6,186 bases of DNA from UBA6136 sp044350805 (GCA_044350805.1 JBILGU010000062.1:1-6186), one strand, 5' to 3'; positions 1 to 5,342 are shown, counted from the first letter of the stretch. Program-made: numbers and translations. The notes: generated from the sequence alone by a model not told the origin.

Positions 1-255
1 TCCGTCAATCACTCAACTGCGTTAAAACACGTGCCTTTTCATCGGAATGGTGAGAAATACACCCCAAACGTCATCCCCGTCCCAACCATAGGTTGGGCGC
101 TTACACGAGAGAATAAATTGCGGATGAAACGGCGCGGATCAATACCGAAAATGCCCTCGAACACCCTGCGACGCAATGGCTCTCCGTCTCGGGGGTCGTC
201 GTGTTTCCGTGCACTCCTTCGTGGTCATGATGGTTTTTGGTGAGGGAGGGTTTAG
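1..255. other. Left-edge stretch with no supportable gene
   Basis: A plus-strand frame is open from 31 to 243, but its product is rich in Arg, Ser and Pro, has no domain I recognise and lacks a convincing ribosome site, so I do not call it. A minus-strand frame with more protein-like composition is open across roughly 55-230 and ends near the left edge, but it has no good ATG. The clearest structure is a small perfect inverted repeat, CCCAACC (81-87) and GGTTGGG (91-97), around a 3-base loop. The stretch should contain the promoter of the toxin-antitoxin operon, but no clean -35/-10 pair stands out. Confidence 0.4.
244..250 (+). promoter_or_regulatory. Ribosome binding site of the antitoxin gene
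   Basis: The purine run GGGAGGG lies five bases before the ATG at 256. It is a strong Shine-Dalgarno match and fixes the antitoxin start. The toxin shows no comparably strong site of its own, as expected if it is translated by coupling from the overlapping antitoxin gene. Confidence 0.7.
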
Positions 256-489
256 ATGACGACCGTTTCTGTTCGAATTGATGAAGAGTTGGTGAGTGCC
301 GCGCGCTCTGCTGCGAAGGCAGAATTTAGAACTGTTCAGGGACAGTTAGAGTTTTGGGCAAAAGTAGGTCGTGCTGCCCTCGATCATCCCGATCTCCCTG
401 CGTCATTTATTGCCGAGAGTTTAATGAGCATGGGTGAGCCACGTGAGAAGGCCATGCCCTTCGTACCGCGCGCGGCAAATAAGGTATGA
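256..489 (+). CDS. ParD-like type II antitoxin
   Basis: This 77-residue protein has the layout of the ParD_like family. A short beta strand (residues 3-8, VSVRID) is followed by two helices (about 9-22 and 26-41), a ribbon-helix-helix DNA-binding fold that normally dimerises. The tail contains HPDLPASFI (44-52) and ends in PFVPR (68-72), a signature I associate with this family. The C-terminal part would wrap and neutralise the toxin, while the N-terminal dimer would bind the operon promoter and repress it. The stop overlaps the toxin start as ATGA at 486-489, giving translational coupling. Length is normal and the reading frame is intact. Family assignment is firm; target operator and toxin neutralisation are inferred from the family. 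Confidence 0.85.
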   Translation: MTTVSVRIDEELVSAARSAAKAEFRTVQGQLEFWAKVGRAALDHPDLPASFIAESLMSMGEPREKAMPFVPRAANKV

Positions 490-713
490 GTCGGCAAGTA
501 TTTCAGACCAAGCGTTTTGCCCGGAACTACAAAAAACTTCACGACAACATCATCGGCACAGTGAATTCCGCAATCGCTGAGGTTGCCCGGAATCCATATA
601 TTGGCGAGAAAAAGAAAGGGGATCTCTCTGGTCTTTGGGTCTATAAGTTCAGATGTCAGGACGAGCCTTACCTTTTAGGTTACACGCGCGATGAGGGCGT
701 CAAATTGGTATGA
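486..713 (+). CDS. RelE/ParE-family toxin, C-terminally truncated by TGA
   Basis: The 75-residue product has the RelE/StbE-type toxin layout: an N-terminal strand and helices (SRQVFQTKRFARNYKKL, then TVNSAIAEVARNP), the conserved GDLSGLWVYKF (45-55), and the strand YLLGYT (62-67). Such toxins usually cleave mRNA on the ribosome or, in ParE branches, act on gyrase; sequence alone does not decide which. The frame stops at TGA 711-713 directly after VKLV. The following in-frame codons spell LEALRSHEKFYRDTYR before the next TGA, and that is the expected family C-terminus (compare the HENFYRD signature). An uninterrupted protein would be 92 residues, about normal for the family. The called product therefore lacks its last strand and the conserved His/Tyr region, and is probably inactive unless the UGA is read through. 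The start overlaps the antitoxin stop. Confidence 0.8.
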   Translation: MSRQVFQTKRFARNYKKLHDNIIGTVNSAIAEVARNPYIGEKKKGDLSGLWVYKFRCQDEPYLLGYTRDEGVKLV

Positions 714-764
714 CTGGAGGCGCTTAGATCTCACGAAAAGTTTTATCGGGACACCTATCGGTGA
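714..764 (+). pseudogene. Orphaned in-frame C-terminus of the toxin
   Basis: Reading in the toxin frame past the TGA gives LEALRSHEKFYRDTYR and then a second TGA at 762-764. SHEKFYRD matches the C-terminal signature of RelE/StbE toxins, so these 48 coding bases belonged to the toxin gene. The simplest ancestral codon at 711-713 is TGG (Trp), one G-to-A change away. Because the tail shows no frameshift, the event is either recent, a sequencing error, or tolerated through stop-codon readthrough. The stop is followed by C, the context in which UGA termination is weakest in enterobacteria. Confidence 0.75.
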
Positions 765-779
765 TCGACGGGGCAGCGG

Positions 780-812
780 CGCGCTTATAATGCGCGGTTC
801 GAAAGTTCGAAT
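780..812 (+). promoter_or_regulatory. Candidate promoter/operator upstream of the OFA transporter
   Basis: A perfect TATAAT hexamer (786-791) sits in the centre of an inverted repeat, CGCGC (780-784) and GCGCG (792-796). Immediately downstream are two tandem 8-base units, GTTCGAAA (797-804) and GTTCGAAT (805-812), each holding the palindrome TTCGAA. The spacer region has no good -35 box, so if this is a sigma-70 promoter it would be weak or activator-dependent. Initiation here would give a leader of about 100 bases before the ATG at 896. Function is inferred from position and symmetry only. Confidence 0.35.
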
Positions 813-895
813 TGAATCGCCCGACTCAGGGGTTCAATGGGATTTTCGGTGATAAAGACTCAAAATAAATCCCTCAATTAGACGACGCTGATCGC

Positions 896-2191
896 ATGAA
901 ATCTGGTGCCATCTATCATCGAAACCGCTGGCTCATAGCGCTCGCTGGGTTTGGTATTCATGTCTGTATTGGCTCTGTTTACGCTTGGAGCGTGTTTTCG
1001 AAGCCTTTGCAGTCAGCATTTGGCTGGAGTATGAAGGAGGCCAATTTCACATTCGGTCTCGCTATTTTCACTTTAGGGATTTCAGCAGCAGCCATGGGGC
1101 ATGTTGTTGAACGCTATGGGCCCAAAATAAGCGGCCTCATTTCTATGTTCTTTTGGACTTTCGGCCTGGCTGGTTCAGGATTCGCCTTGTCCGATGATGC
1201 CGCTATCTCTGAATTTAGGCTCCCTTTGCTCTATCTCTTCTATGGGTTGCTGGGAGGAATTGGCCTTGGGACAGGCTACGTCACGCCGGTTTCAACCTTG
1301 ATCAAATGGTTCCCTGATCACAGGGGGCTGGCTACGGGCATGGCAATCATGGGATTTGGTTTCGCATCCTTTCTTGGAGCCCCCGTTATTAACCACCTAA
1401 TTGGCCGGATTGGGCTATCGCAGACCTTCTATGTGCTTTCTGGCTTATACCTGCTAGTGATGTCGATGTCCGCCTTGTATCTGGCGCCTCCCCCCGAGCA
1501 TTTTTCCCCCGCATTGGAGAAAACAACCGGCCATCAGAAAAGACGCTGGGTAGCAGACTTGATGCCCATGGATGCAAACCAGGCTGTCCGAACTCTGCCT
1601 TTTTATGGGCTCTGGATCATGATGTTCATTAATATCACCTGTGGCATCGCTGTGATCTCCGTGGCATCCCCCATGATTCAAGAGATGACAGGGCTGTCTC
1701 CTCTTATGGCGGCCGCCATCGTGGGTCTTATCGGGCTCTTTAATGGACTTGGCCGCATAACTTGGGCGTCGATCTCTGATTGGGTTGGTCGCCCGGTGAC
1801 TTTCATCCTTTTCTTCGTGATTGAAATCGGTTGCTTTGTCGCATTACCACAGATCAGCGATATCCTTGTTTTTCAGGTGCTTCTCTTCTTGGTGATGACC
1901 TGCTACGGGGGAGGATTTGCTACCCTCCCTGCTTACATAGGCGATATTTTTGGAACGCGACAGGTCAGCGCCATTCATGGATACGTTCTCACCGCTTGGG
2001 CGTTCGCAGGAATCTCTGGGTCATCTTTGGCTGCGGTGATTCGGGATTCAACAGGCAGCTACAGCAAAATGCTCCAGATCTTCTCTGGAATATTCTGTTT
2101 GGCACTCATCGTTTCCGTGACTATGCTGCTGTTTGTTCGAAGCAAACGGAGACAGACGCAAGGGTGCCTGGGTTCAGAGGCTCGTGGATAG
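896..2191 (+). CDS. OFA-family major facilitator (MFS) transporter
   Basis: This 431-residue inner-membrane carrier has about twelve hydrophobic segments in two six-helix halves, joined by a basic cytoplasmic loop (about 197-225). The N-terminus NRWLIALAGFGIH (10-22) and GSVYAWSVF (26-34) are typical of the oxalate/formate antiporter family. So are GLGTGYVTPVSTLIKWFPD (123-141) with RGLATGMAIMGFG (143-155), and the second-half loop SDWVGR (294-299), equivalent to MFS motif A. Helix 11 reads HGYVLTAWAFAG (361-372) and has no lysine. In OxlT a helix-11 lysine helps bind oxalate, so the substrate may be another small carboxylate; this is inference. The ATG at 896 fits the family N-terminus, but no strong Shine-Dalgarno site precedes it. 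The gene stands alone, converging with the small gene at 2330-2551. Confidence 0.88.
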   Translation: MKSGAIYHRNRWLIALAGFGIHVCIGSVYAWSVFSKPLQSAFGWSMKEANFTFGLAIFTLGISAAAMGHVVERYGPKISGLISMFFWTFGLAGSGFALSDDAAISEFRLPLLYLFYGLLGGIGLGTGYVTPVSTLIKWFPDHRGLATGMAIMGFGFASFLGAPVINHLIGRIGLSQTFYVLSGLYLLVMSMSALYLAPPPEHFSPALEKTTGHQKRRWVADLMPMDANQAVRTLPFYGLWIMMFINITCGIAVISVASPMIQEMTGLSPLMAAAIVGLIGLFNGLGRITWASISDWVGRPVTFILFFVIEIGCFVALPQISDILVFQVLLFLVMTCYGGGFATLPAYIGDIFGTRQVSAIHGYVLTAWAFAGISGSSLAAVIRDSTGSYSKMLQIFSGIFCLALIVSVTMLLFVRSKRRQTQGCLGSEARG

Positions 2192-2242
2192 GCATAGGTC
2201 CTCAGCGAGTTTTGAATGCTTTTTCTAAGCGCGCATTCACCT

Positions 2243-2288
2243 TGATGAGGCAGGGCTGAGCAATCCCAGATTCTGGGAGGCCTCGTTC
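2243..2288. terminator. Hairpin between convergent genes, possible bidirectional terminator
   Basis: Nested inverted repeats lie between the transporter stop and the stop of the opposing small gene. The inner arm is TCCCAGA (2264-2270) facing TCTGGGA (2272-2278). An outer arm pairs GAGGC (2247-2251) with GCCTC (2280-2284), and past a small mismatch TTGA (2243-2246 region) with TCAA (2287-2290 region). A second, weaker pair, GAATGC (2214-2219) and GCATTC (2233-2238), lies just upstream. Neither strand has a T-run after the stem, so it does not meet the usual intrinsic terminator rule. Its position between converging genes still suggests transcript-end protection or termination. Confidence 0.35.
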
Positions 2289-2329
2289 AATCACTTGTCG
2301 CTTAAACACCAAGATTGGGCCGTCTCGGA

Positions 2330-2551
2330 TTAAATATCCTCGCCCGCTTCCGTCTCAACTTCACCAATTTCATCTTTTCTATAGCTCTGACTGACAAGAT
2401 TGGCAGCTTCGCGGAGTTGGCCTTCAATTCTCGAGAGTGTCGCGTCATCTGATAACGACTCTGTGGCTAAGATCGTTGTCAATGTACTCAGAGCGGATGA
2501 TGAGGAGATCTGAGCTAGTTTCAGTAGGAGGGTTTTGTCTTTGGTCGTCAT
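2330..2551 (-). CDS. Small hypothetical protein, unknown function
   Basis: I do not recognise this 73-residue protein. It has a basic start (MTTKDK), a probably helical Leu/Ser/Thr-rich middle (8-32), a charged helix (about 38-56) and an acidic tail EIGEVETEAGEDI (61-73). There is no signal peptide and no convincing membrane span. The only ATG in the frame is the first, at 2551, and the Shine-Dalgarno match before it is poor. It faces the transporter tail to tail and shares a 141-base divergent region with the NmrA-like gene. Balanced amino-acid use and lack of a better frame argue for a real gene, but it could be a chance open frame. Confidence 0.5.
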   Translation of the reverse strand: MTTKDKTLLLKLAQISSSSALSTLTTILATESLSDDATLSRIEGQLREAANLVSQSYRKDEIGEVETEAGEDI

Positions 2552-2579
2552 GCAGAAATCTCAGTGGCAAAAGGGGAGC

Positions 2580-2621
2580 TGACGCTGGGTTTATCATGAG
2601 AGATTGAATTTCTTAGCGTCA
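2580..2621. promoter_or_regulatory. Spaced inverted repeat in the divergent intergenic region
   Basis: TGACGCT (2580-2586) and its exact reverse complement AGCGTCA (2615-2621) are separated by 28 bases, in the gap between the minus-strand small gene and the plus-strand NmrA-like gene. A weak promoter candidate, TTGAAT (2604-2609) and TGTAAA (2628-2633) with an 18-base spacer, overlaps the right half. Paired half-sites around a -35 region would suit a dimeric regulator or DNA looping. A 7-base match can also arise by chance. Confidence 0.25.
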
Positions 2622-2678
2622 ATTTTTTGTAAATGGATTGCTGTATCCAGCTCAGGCTTTGAGTTTAATTGTCCTGAT

Positions 2679-2685
2679 GGGAGGG
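2679..2685 (+). promoter_or_regulatory. Ribosome binding site of the NmrA-like gene
   Basis: GGGAGGG lies seven bases before the ATG at 2693. This is optimal spacing for a strong Shine-Dalgarno site and fixes the start of the NmrA-like protein just ahead of its first beta strand. Confidence 0.7.
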
Positions 2686-2692
2686 CTTCACT

Positions 2693-3568
2693 ATGTCATT
2701 AAAAAAAGTCTTAGTGCTCTGTGCTACGGGTAAAGCCGGCAGAAATGTATGCAGGGCACTCAAAGATGCGGGTTTTCAGGTATTCGGGACCACTAGGTCA
2801 AACACCAAAAAGCTGTCAGATCAGGGTGTTATCCCCGTTCTCTGTGATTACACAAGCCGCGAAGATCTGGATCGTGCTCTGCTCGAAACCGGGGCAAAGA
2901 AAGTGTTTGTGATTACTGATTATTTTGGAGCAGCAAAGTCGAACGGGGCGCTCGAGATCAGTCATGGTAAGTACGCAATCGATGCAGCAAGGTCAGCGGA
3001 GGTGGATCACCTCATCTTTATGAGTGTTGCAGACGCCGAGTTGATGGATGAGCGGGTGAAGCACATCAAGACAAAACTGGTTATCGAGGACTACTTGCGG
3101 GCTTCGGGAGTCAAATATTCGATCCTAAGGCCCTGCGCTTTTTTCGAAAATTTTGATGATCCTGCAAACTGGAATCCATTGAAGAAGGGGCGTTTGAAGT
3201 TTCTCAGTGAAAAGGAAATCAAATACTGTTCGACTTACGATTTAGGGCGTGCTGCAGCCCTGATGTTCAAGGATCCTGCGAGGTGGCTCGAGAAGAGTCT
3301 GGACGTGATTAGCTGGAAGGGTGATTTGAGCCAAGTGGCTGCTGCGCTTGAGAGGGTGGGTGGGGTTAAAGTTAAGTTTGGTCTTGCCATGCCCATTTTT
3401 CTGAGGAAGCTCTTACTCAAAGACTTGCACTACATGTTTATCTACTTCGAGGATCACAAAGGCCCCAAAGGTGAGCCGGAGGATTTCAAAAAGGTTTTGC
3501 CAGACGCGTTCAATGCGGAGGACTGGTTCAGATTCCACGGTGCATATTCAAATGGCGAGAGGATCTAA
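2693..3568 (+). CDS. NmrA-like NAD(P)-binding atypical short-chain dehydrogenase
   Basis: This 291-residue cytosolic protein begins with a Rossmann strand and loop, KVLVLCATGKAGRNV (5-19). This is the NmrA/atypical-SDR glycine motif with Cys10 in the place of the usual first Gly. TTRS (33-36) provides the Arg that usually favours the NADP phosphate. VFVITDYF (71-78), HLIFMSVADA (106-115) and SILRPCAFFENF (143-154) are family landmarks, and HIKTKLVIEDYL (124-135) holds the helix around the NmrA/HSCARG lysine. Length is normal. Proteins of this class either reduce quinones or other carbonyls or act as redox sensors that bind a regulator without catalysis; the sequence does not separate these. 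The gene is monocistronic, with no partner regulator visible nearby. The C-terminal region (about 225-291) is basic then acidic and less typical. Confidence 0.82.
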   Translation: MSLKKVLVLCATGKAGRNVCRALKDAGFQVFGTTRSNTKKLSDQGVIPVLCDYTSREDLDRALLETGAKKVFVITDYFGAAKSNGALEISHGKYAIDAARSAEVDHLIFMSVADAELMDERVKHIKTKLVIEDYLRASGVKYSILRPCAFFENFDDPANWNPLKKGRLKFLSEKEIKYCSTYDLGRAAALMFKDPARWLEKSLDVISWKGDLSQVAAALERVGGVKVKFGLAMPIFLRKLLLKDLHYMFIYFEDHKGPKGEPEDFKKVLPDAFNAEDWFRFHGAYSNGERI

Positions 3569-3828
3569 AGGCAATAAGCGGGGTTTTACGGATCAACCCA
3601 AAAGATCAGATTGAACTCTGCGGGCTTCCGTACAAGATTTTGGTATGGTTGCATGGGTCAGGGGGCAAGTCCCAGTGGAGACCGCGATGCCCCTGGTTTC
3701 TGATCAAATTGATGGGGAGTGGGTGAATGCTGCCCGCTGAGTCGCCAAGGTATGCTTCGGGAATTCGTCAGGCCAAACGATTCACCCCAGTCTCCAAAGA
3801 ACGCCATGAGAACATGGATGGCGGATAT
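3569..3828. other. Intergenic stretch with inverted repeats, no gene
   Basis: This lies between the end of the NmrA-like gene and the end of the minus-strand pair, so the genes converge here. A weak pair GGGTT and AACCC (about 3583-3601) follows the NmrA stop. A better structure is CAGGGGGCA (3659-3667) against TGCCCCTG (3688-3695), with one bulged G and an inner GTC/GAC pair (3669-3671, 3680-3682). A plus-strand open frame starting at 3727 runs antisense through the membrane-protein gene and is not credible. I see no tRNA or known RNA family. Confidence 0.4.
3796..3823 (-). terminator. Possible terminator of the minus-strand pair
   Basis: Read on the minus strand, just after the stop of the small membrane-protein gene, CGCCAT and ATGGCG (3818-3823 and 3802-3807) form a 6-base-pair stem with a 10-base loop, followed by TTCTTT. 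The stem is short and the T-tract imperfect, so this would be a weak intrinsic terminator. It fits the end of the two-gene transcript. Confidence 0.35.
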
Positions 3829-4017
3829 TTAGAGGGGCCGGATTTTATTTTCCTGAACCAGATTTTCGAGTTGGAGTGTAAGGTTCCTGTCCCCCTTGTC
3901 GAGAACGTCGAACAGTTCTTTTAATTTATGTCGACGACGCGAAACTTCAAATCCGACCCATGTCACGATGAAGAGGCCGGCGAGGGCCGTGAGGGCAGTA
4001 CTGACTTGCTGGTTCAT
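3829..4017 (-). CDS. Small single-pass membrane protein, unknown function
   Basis: I do not recognise a family for this 62-residue protein. A hydrophobic span (about residues 7-25, STALTALAGLFIVTWVGF) is followed at once by a basic patch SRRRHKLK (26-33), so the C-terminal part should be cytoplasmic by the positive-inside rule. Residues 33-58 look like an amphipathic, possibly coiled helix (LKELFDVLD, then LTLQLENLVQEN). The start at 4017 has GAGGT about ten bases upstream and lies 21 bases after the stop of the preceding minus-strand gene, so the two are probably cotranscribed. The overlapping plus-strand frame at 3727-3924 has a less protein-like product. The membrane span and operon spacing make the minus strand the better choice. 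Confidence 0.6.
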   Translation of the reverse strand: MNQQVSTALTALAGLFIVTWVGFEVSRRRHKLKELFDVLDKGDRNLTLQLENLVQENKIRPL

Positions 4018-4038
4018 GGGTTTCTTACCTCAGGTTTC

Positions 4039-4479
4039 TTAAATCACGTTCTTCAGAACTTCAAAGACATTCTGGAATCCTTCCTTCTTAAGCCGTTTCC
4101 TGACCTGACGCTCAATGTCAGTTGAGGTCATATGGGTCGCAATAAAACGGGTAAAAGTTTGGAAAATCTCAAGCGCCTCGCTTTTGCTTGTGGCACGACC
4201 TAGCGACAGTCTGAATCCATGATAACCATTCGCGCCCTGGCCACCAGAGGCATGTTGGTCGATGAGCAAAAAACACGGATCTGTTCCGATTCTATCGGGG
4301 TCTGAGAGGAGAACTTTTCGGGATTGCTCTTTGCTTAGGACGAAGACTGGAATGGGGTCCATCAGCGACTTGAAGTTTTCCATGTTTTCTTCAACCACGG
4401 CACTAGCATCTGAATGCCAGCCTGTATTGACGATAAACAGCTGAAATCGAGGTGTTTTTTCCAGATCCTTTGGACTCAT
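4039..4479 (-). CDS. Hypothetical soluble alpha/beta protein, possibly thioredoxin-like
   Basis: The frame is open up to a TTG at 4494, but I choose the ATG at 4479 because GGAG lies six bases before it; this gives 146 residues. I do not recognise the family. Three strand-like segments, FQLFIVNTG (12-20), PVFVLSK (44-50) and CFLLID (69-74), alternate with helical stretches, and a Gly-rich turn HASGGQGANGYHG (76-88) precedes a long C-terminal helical part rich in Lys and Arg. The order strand-WHSDA-helix-strand-DPCFLLID resembles a thioredoxin/AhpC fold in which the WCxxC cysteines are missing and Pro68 sits at the cis-Pro position. This is a fold guess only. There is no signal peptide. It is first in a two-gene minus-strand unit with a membrane protein 21 bases downstream. 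Confidence 0.65.
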   Translation of the reverse strand: MSPKDLEKTPRFQLFIVNTGWHSDASAVVEENMENFKSLMDPIPVFVLSKEQSRKVLLSDPDRIGTDPCFLLIDQHASGGQGANGYHGFRLSLGRATSKSEALEIFQTFTRFIATHMTSTDIERQVRKRLKKEGFQNVFEVLKNVI

Positions 4480-4879
4480 CTGGGGCTCCAGCAAGAAGTT
4501 TAATCGATGATGGGTTCGATCGATGTTTCAAAATTTCATCCTAAGTCTAAATGAATCGATAAGGGGATAGGGCTTACGCGTAGACGTACCTCTGGCAGCC
4601 TAACCTCAAGGAATTAACCTAGAACGTGGGCGGGTGAGCCCAAGGTCAAATGAAATGCGGACGATATGCTGCCTGTGATGAGCGGGGAGAGGGCTCAGGA
4701 CATGGAGTTTTTCAGGCTAGATCGATCGTTCGGCCGATCGGGTCCACTTGCTCTAAATGTATTGATAGGCTTGTCCTGAAGAGACACGTTAGAGAGCCTT
4801 TTGGCGCTTAAATATCAATCTCGATTAGGATCCTGTAGGGTGACGAGATCAGTAAGTCCATCAATGTCGAACGGGTCTG
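4480..4879. other. 400-base gap between divergent genes, no gene seen
   Basis: No frame here gives a believable protein. The gap must hold the promoters of the minus-strand pair and of the EamA gene, but no hexamer pair is convincing. Visible structures are a direct repeat TAACCT (4601-4606 and 4615-4620), a stem with arms ACCT...TGGGC (4617-4620, 4627-4631) and GCCCA-AGGT (4638-4646), and two copies of the palindrome CGATCG (4723-4728 and 4735-4740) six bases apart. The gap is long for this window and could hide a small RNA, but nothing matches a family I know. Confidence 0.4.
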
Positions 4880-5314
4880 ATGCGTATGGCTATCTCTTGG
4901 CAAGTCTTGGCGGTTTGTTCAGCATTTTTCGCCGGACTGACCGCTGTTTTAGGAAAGCTGGGTGTTGAGGGGCTGAATTCAAATCTGGCCACATTGATCC
5001 GAACAGTTGTGGTTTTTCTTGTCACCCTGACGATCATCACTTGGCGTCAGGAGTGGGTCTGGCCTGAAACTGTCAGGGTAAAACCCGTCATCTTCCTGCT
5101 GCTTTCAGGGGTTGCGACAGGATTGTCGTGGTTGTTTTACTACCGTGCCCTTCAAATGGCTCCGGCGTCGCTTGTCGCACCGATCGACAAGCTCAGCGTT
5201 GTTTTCGCAATGATTCTTGCTCTAATTTTTCTCGGCGAGCCACTGACTTCGCGGCTCTGTCTGGGAGGGGCGCTGGTTGTAGCCGGTGTTCTGGTGATCG
5301 CGTGGCCGATCTGA
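4880..5314 (+). CDS. Single-domain EamA (DMT) family transporter
   Basis: This 144-residue integral membrane protein has about five hydrophobic segments (5-25, 33-54, 69-88, 97-118, 124-142), the size of one EamA repeat. It carries the family signature YYRALQMAPASLVAPIDKLS (87-106), then FAMILALIFLGEPLT (109-123). Most EamA transporters have two such repeats in tandem. The one-repeat proteins (COG2510-like) are intact at about 140 residues and presumably dimerise, so this is not a fragment. Substrate is unknown; relatives move amino acids, metabolites or drugs. ATG codons at 4880 and 4886 are both possible starts and neither has a strong ribosome site. The gene precedes the TSUP exporter by 87 bases on the same strand, but a strong hairpin lies between them. 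Confidence 0.82.
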   Translation: MRMAISWQVLAVCSAFFAGLTAVLGKLGVEGLNSNLATLIRTVVVFLVTLTIITWRQEWVWPETVRVKPVIFLLLSGVATGLSWLFYYRALQMAPASLVAPIDKLSVVFAMILALIFLGEPLTSRLCLGGALVVAGVLVIAWPI

Positions 5315-5319
5315 GCCTG

Positions 5320-5342
5320 GCCTTGAGCGAAGAGCTCGAGGC
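5320..5342 (+). terminator. Stable hairpin after the EamA gene
   Basis: GCCTTGAGC (5320-5328) pairs with GCTCGAGGC (5334-5342) through nine positions, one of them a G-U wobble, around the 5-base loop GAAGA. It starts six bases after the EamA stop. Downstream sequence is pyrimidine-rich (TTCTTCCTTT at about 5349-5359) but lacks an immediate T-run, so it could be a partial terminator, an attenuating structure or a 3' end stabiliser separating EamA from TSUP expression. Confidence 0.45.

Noticed and set aside
81..98. Possible integron attC site, since GTTGGGC and an inverted CCCAAC flank a toxin-antitoxin cassette
   Set aside because: The two core-like motifs are only three bases apart, unlike the 50-140-base fold of attC, and no inverse core/core pair exists after the toxin (714-895 contains no AAC core).
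31..243. A plus-strand open frame of 70 codons before the antitoxin
   Set aside because: Its product is rich in Arg, Ser and Pro with no recognisable domain or ribosome site, and the region lies where the operon promoter should be.
711..713. TGA as selenocysteine or a reassigned Trp codon
   Set aside because: Other genes here end with or avoid UGA normally and use UGG for Trp; no selenoprotein family is involved and no SECIS-like stem is evident.
797..812. GTTCGAA motifs as the T-loop of a tRNA remnant or phage attachment site
   Set aside because: No T-arm stem flanks either copy and no acceptor or anticodon arm can be built around them.
1831..2259. A 142-codon plus-strand frame overlapping the transporter's 3' half
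   Set aside because: It is a shadow frame within a clear MFS gene and its product is rich in Cys, Arg and Trp with no domain.
3634..3660. Short translated match to an 'LVWLHGSGG' hydrolase-like motif after the NmrA gene
   Set aside because: The frame closes soon on both sides and nothing else of an alpha/beta hydrolase is present, so it is likely chance.
3727..3924. A plus-strand frame antisense to the small membrane protein
   Set aside because: It lacks a ribosome site and domain, and the opposing frame has a clean membrane span, a Shine-Dalgarno site and operon spacing.
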